In this document: positions 1 to 7,609 of the stretch, piece after piece
Layout: each line of letters opens with the position of its first letter
Position numbering within the stretch: position 1 is the first letter of the stretch
Source of the DNA: Duganella fentianensis
GTDB lineage: Bacteria; Pseudomonadota; Gammaproteobacteria; Burkholderiales; Burkholderiaceae_D
Length of the DNA stretch: 64,000 nt
Direction: 5' to 3'
Assembly (NCBI RefSeq): GCF_009857835.1
Contig: NZ_WWCL01000004.1
Coordinates: 372,001 to 436,000, forward strand
Made by a program: the position numbers and the translations under genes
The notes under the pieces: generated by a model
What the model saw: only the letters and a program-made list of their open reading frames with translations
Database searches by the model: none
What the model was told of the DNA's origin: nothing

Positions 1-1121
1 ACGGCAAGGGCTATGACCGTGACCCACGCTCCATCGCCAAACGCGCTGAAGCCTATCTGAAATCGTCGGGCATGGGCGACACCGCCTACTTCGGCCCAGA
101 GCCAGAATTCTTCATCTTCGACAGCGTACGCTGGAAGATCGATATGTCCGGCTGCTTCGTTAAAGTGGATTCGGACGAAGCATCGTGGAGCACCGACAAG
201 GAAATCGAAGGCGGCAACAGCGGCCACCGTCCTACCGTCAAAGGCGGCTACTTCCCAGTGCCACCAGTCGACAGCTTCCAGGACATGCGTTCGGAAATGT
301 GCCTGATCCTCGAATCGCTGGGCATCCCTGTTGAAGTACACCACCACGAAGTGGCTGGCGCTGGCCAGAACGAAATCGGCACCAAGTTCTCGACTCTGGT
401 CGAGCGTGCTGACTGGACCCAGAACCTGAAATACGTGGTCTGGAACGTGGCCCACAGCTACGGCAAAACCGCTACCTTCATGCCGAAACCTATCGTTGGC
501 GACAACGGTTCGGGCATGCACGTGCACCAGTCGATCTGGAAAGACGGCGTCAACCTGTTCGCTGGCGACGGCTATGCCGGTCTGTCGGACACCGCGCTGT
601 ACTACATCGGCGGTATCATCAAGCACGCTAAAGCACTGAACGCGATCACCAACCCAGGTACCAACTCGTACAAACGTCTGGTGCCAGGCTTCGAAGCACC
701 AGTGAAACTGGCTTACTCGGCGAAAAACCGTTCGGCTTCGATCCGTATTCCACACGTGGCCAATCCTAAAGGCCGCCGTATCGAAACCCGCTTCCCAGAC
801 CCACTGGCCAACGTCTACCTGTGCTTCGCCGCACTGCTGATGGCTGGTCTGGACGGTATCGCCAACAAGATCCATCCGGGCGAAGCAGCATCGAAAGATC
901 TGTACCACCTGCCACCAGAAGAAGACGCACTGATCCCAACCGTGTGCTCGTCGCTGGAAGAGGCTCTGGACAACCTGAACAAAGACCGCGAGTTCCTGAC
1001 CCGTGGTGGCGTGTTCAGCGATTCCATGATCGATGCCTACATCGAACTGAAGATGCAGGACGTTCAGCGTATGCGTATGACCACGCACCCAGCTGAATTC
1101 GATATGTACTACTCGCTGTAA
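1..1121 (+). CDS. glnA: Glutamine synthetase type I, 3' part (5' end outside window)
   Basis: ATP-dependent condensation of glutamate and ammonia to glutamine in the cytoplasm. The reading frame is open from the first base and in frame at position 3, so the gene starts upstream; about 372 of the usual ~470 residues are present. Family motifs seen are [10 protein letters not shown] (substrate/metal site), [10 protein letters not shown] (ATP/metal loop), [17 protein letters not shown] and NRSASIRIP, followed by a normal GSI C-terminus. The adenylylation-site region typical of GSI-beta (the NLYDLPPEE-type motif) is seen as [11 protein letters not shown], so it is a likely target of the glnE product encoded at 19109-21883. 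The next genes are a DUF4124 protein and ntrB/ntrC. A strong terminator follows the stop codon, so ntrBC may be partly insulated from glnA. Codon usage is that of a highly expressed gene. Confidence 0.98.
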   Translation, partial: GKGYDRDPRSIAKRAEAYLKSSGMGDTAYFGPEPEFFIFDSVRWKIDMSGCFVKVDSDEASWSTDKEIEGGNSGHRPTVKGGYFPVPPVDSFQDMRSEMCLILESLGIPVEVHHHEVAGAGQNEIGTKFSTLVERADWTQNLKYVVWNVAHSYGKTATFMPKPIVGDNGSGMHVHQSIWKDGVNLFAGDGYAGLSDTALYYIGGIIKHAKALNAITNPGTNSYKRLVPGFEAPVKLAYSAKNRSASIRIPHVANPKGRRIETRFPDPLANVYLCFAALLMAGLDGIANKIHPGEAASKDLYHLPPEEDALIPTVCSSLEEALDNLNKDREFLTRGGVFSDSMIDAYIELKMQDVQRMRMTTHPAEFDMYYSL

Positions 1122-1128
1122 TGGCGGA

Positions 1129-1146
1129 GCACCGGCTAGCCGGTGC
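1129..1146. repeat. Perfect 18-bp palindrome after glnA
   Basis: GCACCGGCTAGCCGGTGC is a perfect palindrome starting 8 bases after the glnA stop codon. It can form a hairpin upstream of the main terminator at 1163-1197. It has GCACC/GGTGC arms like NtrC half-sites, but the 8-base spacing does not fit an NtrC operator. An mRNA 3'-end stem is the simpler reading. Confidence 0.6.
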
Positions 1147-1162
1147 CTGTCAGGTAGCACAG

Positions 1163-1197
1163 AACGCGGGGCGAGCAGCGCTTTCCCCGCGTTTTTA
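1163..1197 (+). terminator. Rho-independent terminator of glnA
   Basis: AACGCGGGG (1163-1171) pairs with CCCCGCGTT (1185-1193) and is followed by a T-rich tract. It lies between glnA and the DUF4124-ntrB-ntrC cluster. Confidence 0.85.
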
Positions 1198-1243
1198 TTT
1201 GGATGTTGTATAGTCGGGCTCCATGGTGAGACACGGAAGACTG

Positions 1244-1747
1244 ATGATGAAACACGCGTTCTGTCGCACGCTGGCCAGCCTGCTGATACTGGCGGGCAGT
1301 GGCGCTGCGCACGGGCAGATATACAAATGTACTTCGCCCACGGGCAGTGTGGAATATACCGACGTGAATCGGGGCAAGCAGTGCAAGGCGATGGACTTGC
1401 CCGGCGTCGTCGTGGCAGCCCCGCCCAAGCATGGCGCACCTGCTGCGCCGGCGGGGCGACTCGGTGCGCCGCCAGCGCTGGTGCCCGGTGAATTCCCCCG
1501 TGTCGATGCAGCCCAGCAGCGCGCACGCGATAACGACCGGCGCGGCATACTGGAAGAAGAGCTGCGCGCCGAACAGCAGAAACTGGCCGAGCAGCGCAAG
1601 GCTTTCAATAACGGCGAGCCGGAACGCCAGGGCGATGAACGCAACTACGCCAAGTATCTGGAACGGGTGGCTGGCATGCGAGACAGCATCAGTCGCACGG
1701 AAAAAAATATCGACGCTTTAAAACGTGAGATCGCGAATATCCGATGA
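1244..1747 (+). CDS. Exported DUF4124-type protein
   Basis: Small protein of about 168 residues with a cleavable-looking signal peptide (a hydrophobic LASLLILAGSGAAHG segment). It then shows the DUF4124 pattern: a YKC near the N-terminus, a GSVEYTD turn and a second Cys (GKQC). The second half (roughly residues 90-165) is charged and probably coiled coil, with many E, R, K and Q. The function of DUF4124 proteins is not known; the domain is common in Betaproteobacteria. The start at 1244 (or 1247) follows a GGAAGA ribosome-binding site; an upstream ATG at 1223 is also in frame but would put charged residues before the signal peptide. The stop overlaps the ntrB start (ATGA), so the gene is translationally coupled to the nitrogen sensor kinase. 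Confidence 0.85.
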   Translation: MMKHAFCRTLASLLILAGSGAAHGQIYKCTSPTGSVEYTDVNRGKQCKAMDLPGVVVAAPPKHGAPAAPAGRLGAPPALVPGEFPRVDAAQQRARDNDRRGILEEELRAEQQKLAEQRKAFNNGEPERQGDERNYAKYLERVAGMRDSISRTEKNIDALKREIANIR

Positions 1748-2859
1748 GCAGTTTAGCGAATAGTCTGAATCAGGTAATGGCAACCGGCGGCCAGCGTCCG
1801 GCCGCACTGGCGGGGCTGGAATTGCTGGCTTCGGCCGTGCTGCTGCTCGATGCCGATGGCCGCATCGTGTACGCCAATGCGGCAGCGGAAAACCTGCTGG
1901 AGAGTTCGCTCAAGGCGCTGTCGCGCCAGACGCTGAGCGCGCAATTTCTCAATCCGGCCGAACTCGATAACATCTGCGCCCAGGCGCGCGAACACCGCTA
2001 CGCCGACATGCGGCAGGACCTGATGCTGGAACGGCCCGGGCGCGAAGCGCTGCATGTGCACAGCATCGTCACGGCGCTGGACGAGCCGGCCGGCCATCTG
2101 CTGATAGAACTGCGCGAGCATCTGCAGCATCTGAAGCTGGACCGCGAGGAGCGCATCCTCGACCAGAGCCAGGTCAACAAGGAGCTGATCCGCAATCTGG
2201 CGCACGAGATCAAGAATCCGCTGGGTGGCATACGCGGCGCCGCGCAGTTGCTGGAGATGGAGCTGCCGGCGTTGAATGCGGGCGAGCTGCGCGAATACAC
2301 CCAGGTGATCATCAAGGAAGCGGACCGCCTGCAGACGCTGGTGGACCGCTTGCTGGCGCCACACCGCCGTCCGCACATCGTCGGCGATGTGAATATCCAC
2401 GAAGTGCTGGAGCGGGTGCGCAGCCTGATGCTGGCCGAGTTCCCCAGCGGCCTGACCATACGGCGCGATTACGATGCATCGATCCCCGAATTCCGCGGCG
2501 ATAAAGAGCAGCTGATCCAGACGGTGCTCAACATCGCGCACAACGCCGCGCAGGCACTGGCGGCACGCATCGAAGCCGGTGATGCAGAGATCATTTTCAA
2601 GACGCGGGTAGCGCGTCAGGTGACGCTGGCCAAAGTGCGCTACGGGCTGGCATTAGACTTGCATATCATTGATAACGGACCGGGCATCGCGCCGCAGATC
2701 CGCGACCGGATTTTCTACCCGCTGGTGTCGGGCAGGGAAGGCGGGAGCGGACTGGGGCTGACTCTGGCACAGACCTTCGTGCAGCAGCACATGGGTGTGA
2801 TCGAGTGCGATAGCCGGCCTGGATGTACGGACTTCCGCATCCTGCTGCCATTGCCATAA
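1744..2859 (+). CDS. glnL: Nitrogen sensor histidine kinase NtrB
   Basis: Sensor half of the NtrB/NtrC two-component system, which phosphorylates or dephosphorylates NtrC according to PII status in the cytoplasm. There is no membrane segment. An N-terminal PAS domain (about residues 25-130) is followed by the dimerisation/phosphoacceptor helix with NLAHEIKNPLGGIRG, in which His154 is the predicted phosphorylated residue. The ATPase domain has an N-box (NIAHNAAQAL), a G1 box (IDNGPGIAP) and a G2 box (GREGGSGLGLTLA). The length of 371 residues is normal for the family. The start overlaps the preceding DUF4124 gene by four bases, and ntrC follows 67 bases later. Confidence 0.96.
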   Translation: MSSLANSLNQVMATGGQRPAALAGLELLASAVLLLDADGRIVYANAAAENLLESSLKALSRQTLSAQFLNPAELDNICAQAREHRYADMRQDLMLERPGREALHVHSIVTALDEPAGHLLIELREHLQHLKLDREERILDQSQVNKELIRNLAHEIKNPLGGIRGAAQLLEMELPALNAGELREYTQVIIKEADRLQTLVDRLLAPHRRPHIVGDVNIHEVLERVRSLMLAEFPSGLTIRRDYDASIPEFRGDKEQLIQTVLNIAHNAAQALAARIEAGDAEIIFKTRVARQVTLAKVRYGLALDLHIIDNGPGIAPQIRDRIFYPLVSGREGGSGLGLTLAQTFVQQHMGVIECDSRPGCTDFRILLPLP

Positions 2860-2926
2860 GCGAGTGCGGGCGGAAGCGAAGACTGCGTCCTTGATAGAAG
2901 ATCCAATGCGGGAACACACAACACAC

Positions 2927-4432
2927 ATGAAGCCAATCTGGATAGTAGACGACGACGAATCGATCCGCTGGGTACTGGAAAAAGCACTCGCACGGGAAAA
3001 TCTGGCGACCAAGAGTTTTGCCAATGCCCGCGATGCGATCGCCGCGCTGGAATTTGAAACACCGCAGGTACTGGTGTCCGACATCCGCATGCCGGGCGAC
3101 TCCGGGCTCGATCTGCTGCAGCGGGTCAAAGCCCGCTACCCCGGCCTGCCGGTGATTATCATCACGGCCTTCTCCGATCTGGATTCCGCCGTGGCGGCCT
3201 TCCAGGGCGGGGCCTTTGAATATCTGGCCAAACCCTTCGATATCGACAAGGCAGTAGAGCTGATCCGGCGTGCGCTGGACGAGAGCCTGCGCGAGACCAG
3301 CGTCGAATCGGGCCCGGCGGAAACCCCGGAAATACTGGGGCAGGCGCCGGCCATGCAGGAAGTTTTCCGTGCCATCGGCCGGCTGTCGCAATCGAATGTG
3401 ACGGTGCTGATCACGGGCGAATCGGGTTCCGGCAAGGAGCTGGTGGCGCGCGCACTGCACAAGCACAGCCCCCGCGCGGCCCAGCCTTTCATCGCGCTCA
3501 ACACGGCGGCGATTCCGAAAGACCTGCTGGAATCGGAACTGTTCGGCCACGAGCGCGGCGCCTTTACGGGCGCCCAGACTTCGCGGCGCGGCCGCTTCGA
3601 ACAGGCCGAAGGCGGCACCCTGTTCCTCGACGAAATCGGCGACATGCCGTTCGATCTGCAGACCCGTTTGCTGCGCGTGCTGTCGGACGGCCACTTCTAT
3701 CGCGTCGGCGGCCACCAGCCGCTGAAAGCCAATGTGCGCGTGATTACGGCGACGCACCAGAATCTGGAGCAGCGCGTGCGCGAAGGCCTGTTCCGCGAAG
3801 ACTTGTACCATCGTCTGAACGTGATCCGGCTGCGTCTGCCCAGTTTGAGGGAGCGGCGTGAGGATATCCCCATACTGGTGCGCCACTTCCTGGTGCAGAG
3901 CGCCAAACAATTGGGCGTGGAAGCCAAGCGCATGAGCGACGCCACGCTGCAGTTCCTGTGCGGGCTGGACCTGCCCGGTAATGTGCGTCAGCTGGAAAAC
4001 CTGTGCAACTGGATTACCGTGATGGCGCCGGGGCAGACGGTGGAGATCAAGGATCTGCCGCTGGAACTGACGCAGGAGCAGCAGGGCGGTAATGCTGCGC
4101 TGGCAGCTGCCAGCACGACCAGCAGCGAGCCTTACACCATGCCCGCTTCGCACGGCACCGTGCATGTGCTGGCCGGGAGCGACGCCGCGCAGGCCAGCGG
4201 TCCCGATGCGTGGCTGGCCCTGCTGGAAGCGCAGGCTGCCAGCATGCTGAGCGCCGGTCAGCAGGAAGTCATGGCGGTGCTGGGTCGCCAGTTCGAATCC
4301 TCGCTGATCCGTACGGCGCTCAAGCATACGCACGGCCGCAAGAACGATGCAGCGGTGCGGCTGGGCATAGGCCGCAATACCATCACCCGTAAAATCGCGG
4401 AACTCGGCATCGACGGTGCCAAGGACGACTAG
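2927..4432 (+). CDS. glnG: Nitrogen regulator NtrC, sigma-54 activator
   Basis: Response regulator that activates sigma-54 promoters under nitrogen limitation. The receiver domain (1-120) has the acidic pocket DDD (8-10), predicted phospho-Asp52 (SDIRMP) and a conserved Lys in LAKPFD. The AAA+ domain has Walker A GESGSGKE (from about residue 164), the sigma-54-contacting GAFTGA loop and Walker B GGTLFLDEIGD. A C-terminal Fis-type helix-turn-helix (GRKNDAAVRLGIGRNTITRK) follows. The linker before the HTH is long and Ala/Ser-rich (about residues 385-430). The start at 2927 gives MKPIWIVDDDES, matching other NtrC proteins; in-frame ATG 2906 is an alternative. A terminator follows at 4489-4522. 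Confidence 0.96.
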   Translation: MKPIWIVDDDESIRWVLEKALARENLATKSFANARDAIAALEFETPQVLVSDIRMPGDSGLDLLQRVKARYPGLPVIIITAFSDLDSAVAAFQGGAFEYLAKPFDIDKAVELIRRALDESLRETSVESGPAETPEILGQAPAMQEVFRAIGRLSQSNVTVLITGESGSGKELVARALHKHSPRAAQPFIALNTAAIPKDLLESELFGHERGAFTGAQTSRRGRFEQAEGGTLFLDEIGDMPFDLQTRLLRVLSDGHFYRVGGHQPLKANVRVITATHQNLEQRVREGLFREDLYHRLNVIRLRLPSLRERREDIPILVRHFLVQSAKQLGVEAKRMSDATLQFLCGLDLPGNVRQLENLCNWITVMAPGQTVEIKDLPLELTQEQQGGNAALAAASTTSSEPYTMPASHGTVHVLAGSDAAQASGPDAWLALLEAQAASMLSAGQQEVMAVLGRQFESSLIRTALKHTHGRKNDAAVRLGIGRNTITRKIAELGIDGAKDD

Positions 4433-4488
4433 GCGCAGGCATTCCACTCCCGCTCAAGCGGTCGCGCCCGAGGCGGCCGCTTTCAGGT

Positions 4489-4522
4489 AAGCTCTTGGCT
4501 GCAAAGTCAGGAGCTTTTTTTT
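4489..4522 (+). terminator. Terminator after ntrC
   Basis: AAGCTC (4489-4494) pairs with GAGCTT (4511-4516), followed by eight T residues. It ends the ntrB-ntrC unit before corA. A weaker AGCGG/CCGCT stem lies just upstream. Confidence 0.7.
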
Positions 4523-4564
4523 CGCGGCTGGCAGGCCGCATTTCAGGTAGTGGACAGGTAGCGT

Positions 4565-5533
4565 ATGTTGATCAATTGTGTGGCGTATCAGGATGGCCAG
4601 AAGCTGGCCGACATTCCGGTGGAAGATATCAGCGAGTATGTGCGCCAGCCGGAAACCTTTGTCTGGGTGGCGCTGCGCGACGCCCAGCCGGAAGAACTGC
4701 AGGTGATGCAGGAAGAGTTTGGCCTGCACGAACTGGCCGTCGAGGATGCGCGGCGCGGTCACCAGCGTCCCAAGATCGAGGAATACGGCGACTCGCTGTT
4801 CGTGGTGGTGAAGACCATCGATTGCCGCGATGGTGAAGTGGTGGTGGGCGAAGTCGATATCTTCGTCGGGGATAACTACGTGCTGTCCTCGCGCGATAGC
4901 CACAGCCTGCAGAATTTCCTCGGTGTGCGGGCGCGTGCCGAACGCGAACCGCACATGCTGCGGCAAGGCCCGGCCTTCGTGCTGTATGCCTTGATGGATG
5001 CGGTAGTGGACCGTTATTTCCCCGTGCTGGATATGCTGGAATCGGAACTGGAGCAGATAGAAGAGCTGATCTTCTCCAAGGGCAAACAGCGCGACAACAT
5101 CCAGCATCTGTATGCGCTCAAGCGCAAGGTGACGGAAGTGCGCCATGCCGTGGCGCCGCTGATGGAAGCTGTAGGGCGGCTGCATGGCGGGCGCGTGCCG
5201 TCCATCTGCCGCGACACGGGCGAGTACTTCCGCGATGTGCACGACCATCTGCACCGTATCAGCGCAGCGCTGGACAATATCCGCGACACCATCGCCACGG
5301 CGATACAGGTCAACCTGTCCATGGTGGCTATCGAGGAAAACGAAGTGAACAAACGGCTGGCCGCGTGGGCCGCGATTTTCGCTATCTGCACGGCGTTTGC
5401 CGGGGTGTGGGGCATGAACTTCAAGGTCATGCCCGAGCTGGAATGGCAGTACGGTTATCCGATGGCGCTGACCGTGATGGTGGGCGTGTGCCTGTATCTG
5501 TACCGGCGCTTCCGCCGCGCCGGCTGGCTGTAG
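4565..5533 (+). CDS. corA: CorA-type magnesium/cobalt transporter
   Basis: Inner-membrane divalent cation channel for Mg2+ uptake. The large soluble N-terminal domain (to about residue 255) contains the family motif YALMDAVVDRYFPVL and a long helical stalk. Two transmembrane segments sit at the very C-terminus, separated by the selectivity-filter motif GMN (residues 283-285, in GVWGMNFKVMPE). It ends in a short basic tail. The length of 322 residues is typical. It stands alone between the ntrC terminator and a convergent oxidoreductase gene. Confidence 0.95.
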   Translation: MLINCVAYQDGQKLADIPVEDISEYVRQPETFVWVALRDAQPEELQVMQEEFGLHELAVEDARRGHQRPKIEEYGDSLFVVVKTIDCRDGEVVVGEVDIFVGDNYVLSSRDSHSLQNFLGVRARAEREPHMLRQGPAFVLYALMDAVVDRYFPVLDMLESELEQIEELIFSKGKQRDNIQHLYALKRKVTEVRHAVAPLMEAVGRLHGGRVPSICRDTGEYFRDVHDHLHRISAALDNIRDTIATAIQVNLSMVAIEENEVNKRLAAWAAIFAICTAFAGVWGMNFKVMPELEWQYGYPMALTVMVGVCLYLYRRFRRAGWL

Positions 5534-5587
5534 CGCTGCGCGTGACGCCAGCAGGCGTCAGCGTAGCGCTGACCGAGTATATGGCGC

Positions 5588-7231
5588 TTACCTGACGGCG
5601 CCGGCCAGGATCGACTGGGCCACGGCCTCCGCCACCTTGATGCCGTCCACGCCGGCCGACAGAATCCCGCCTGCATAGCCGGCGCCTTCACCGGCCGGGA
5701 ACAGGCCGCGCGTGTTCAGGCTTTGCAGCGTATCGTCGCGGCGCTTGATGCGCACCGGCGAGGAAGTCCGGGTTTCGAGCCCCGTCAGCACCGCATCCTG
5801 CTTGAAGTAGCCCTTGATCTGCTTGTCGAAAGCGGGGAAGGCTTCGCGCAGCGCCGTCACGGCAAACTCCGGCAGAATCTCGGCCAGATCGGTCAGGTGG
5901 ACGCCCGGTTTGAAGGAGGGCACCACGGAGCCGAAAGCGGTGGATGGACGGCCTGCCACGAAGTCGCCCATCAGCTGGCCCGGCGCGTTGTAGTTGGCAC
6001 CGCCCAGCTGGAAGGCTTTGGCTTCCAGTTCGCGCTGGAAGGCGATGCCGGCCAGCGGGTGACCAGGATAATCGACTTCCGGCGAAATGTTCACCACGAT
6101 GGCGCTATTTGCATTGCGCTCATTGCGCGAATACTGGCTCATGCCGTTGGTGACCACGCGACCCGGTTCCGATGCGGCGGCGACTACCGTACCGCCCGGG
6201 CACATGCAGAAGCTGTAAACGGCGCGGCCATTGCTGGCATGGTGTACCAGCTTGTAGTCGGCTGCGCCCAGTATCGGGTGGCCGGCGTTGGGGCCGAAAC
6301 GGCACTGGTCGATCAGCGATTGCGGGTGCTCGACGCGGAAGCCGATCGAGAACGGCTTGGCTTCGATATAGACGCCACGGTTGTAGAGCATTTCGAAAGT
6401 GTCGCGCGCGCTGTGGCCTACGGCCAGTACCAGATGGTTGGTGGCGATGCGCTGGCCGTTTTCCAGCACCACGCCGCGGATCTGGCCGCCGTCGGCCTGC
6501 TGTTCGATCTCCAGATCCACCACTTTGCTCTCGAAGTGGTATTCGCCGCCCATGGCTTCGATATTCGCGCGCATCTGTTCCACCATCTTGACCAGACGGA
6601 AAGTGCCGATGTGGGGTTTGCTGACGTAGATGATCTCTTCCGGTGCGCCCGCCTGCACGAACTCGGTCAGCACTTTGCGGCCATAGTGTTTCGGATCCTT
6701 GATCTGGCTATACAGCTTGCCATCCGAGAAGGTGCCGGCGCCGCCTTCGCCGAACTGCACGTTCGATTCCGGATTGAGTTTGCGCTTGCGCCAGAAGCCG
6801 AAGGTGTCGACCGTACGGTCACGTACCTGTTTGCCCCGTTCCAGAATGATGGGACGCAAGCCCATCTGGGCCAGTACCAGTGCCGCGAACAGGCCGCAAG
6901 GACCAGTGCCTATCACCACCGGGCGCGGCTGGCCCGCATGGGCGGCCGCCAGTTGCTCGGGCGTGGCGACAAACTGGTAGCGCGTATCGGGTGACGGCAT
7001 CAGATGGGTGTCATGGTGCAGGCGCTGCAACACAGCGGCTTCATCGCGCACATCCACGTCAAGTGCGTAGATGAGCACGATGGCGGTCTTTTTGCGGGCG
7101 TCATAACTGCGTTTGTACACGCTGTAAGCGAGCAGATCGTCGCTGCTGATGGCCAGGCGCGCCAATATGGCGGCACGCAAGGCCTCGTCCGTGTGGTCCA
7201 GGGGGAGTTTTACTTCGTTCAATCTGAGCAT
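5588..7231 (-). CDS. FAD-dependent oxidoreductase (COG2509-like dehydrogenase)
   Basis: Uncharacterised flavoprotein of 547 residues. The first ~100 residues form a small domain (LNEVKLPLDH..., YSVYKRSYDAR). A Rossmann FAD-binding motif follows in VVIGTGPCGLFAALVLAQMG, then LERG. Other family signatures are FGEGGAGTFSDGKLYS and, near the C-terminus, LFPAGEGAGYAGGILSAGVDGI, a second dinucleotide-contacting stretch. Proteins of this type are widespread FAD-dependent dehydrogenases with no settled substrate. It is transcribed towards corA, and a 378-base AT-rich spacer separates it from the divergent TonB receptor. Confidence 0.9.
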   Translation of the reverse strand: MLRLNEVKLPLDHTDEALRAAILARLAISSDDLLAYSVYKRSYDARKKTAIVLIYALDVDVRDEAAVLQRLHHDTHLMPSPDTRYQFVATPEQLAAAHAGQPRPVVIGTGPCGLFAALVLAQMGLRPIILERGKQVRDRTVDTFGFWRKRKLNPESNVQFGEGGAGTFSDGKLYSQIKDPKHYGRKVLTEFVQAGAPEEIIYVSKPHIGTFRLVKMVEQMRANIEAMGGEYHFESKVVDLEIEQQADGGQIRGVVLENGQRIATNHLVLAVGHSARDTFEMLYNRGVYIEAKPFSIGFRVEHPQSLIDQCRFGPNAGHPILGAADYKLVHHASNGRAVYSFCMCPGGTVVAAASEPGRVVTNGMSQYSRNERNANSAIVVNISPEVDYPGHPLAGIAFQRELEAKAFQLGGANYNAPGQLMGDFVAGRPSTAFGSVVPSFKPGVHLTDLAEILPEFAVTALREAFPAFDKQIKGYFKQDAVLTGLETRTSSPVRIKRRDDTLQSLNTRGLFPAGEGAGYAGGILSAGVDGIKVAEAVAQSILAGAVR

Positions 7232-7609
7232 GGTTTTTCCTCAAGCGGTGCGGCCGGGCCTACGCCGGCAGGCATCAACCCGCTATTTTACCTGCAACAT
7301 CGGCATTGTTCCGCTGCGCTTAAAGTGAACGGAGGAAACAATGACAGGAAAACTATTTTTTGCAACCGAATAATTCATTTTTAAATTATTTGTTTGATAG
7401 TGTTGTTTCTTTGTCGAATATGGCTCGAGCTTTGTTGACAATAATCAGCCTGAAATGATCTCATTCGTCAGGTCAGAAAGATTCTGCAATGTACTCATAA
7501 GGTTGTTGCGGCAGGTTGTTTGACGCGTCCTATGACAAATAAAGTTACCCCGTGCCTGAATTTGAGCAGCAGGCAATGAATTTAAGTTCCCAATCGGAGA
7601 AATTCATCC
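7232..7609. other. Intergenic, divergent promoter region
   Basis: An AT-rich stretch between two divergent genes. A TTGACA hexamer at 7435-7440 could be a -35 element for the receptor gene, but I see no convincing -10 at the right distance. A ribosome-binding site (GGAG, about 7596) precedes the receptor start. No gene or RNA was recognised. Confidence 0.4.

Noticed and set aside
1129..1146. Palindrome after glnA as an NtrC operator
   Set aside because: The GCACC and GGTGC arms are separated by eight bases, not five, and it is downstream of the gene; a hairpin is more likely.
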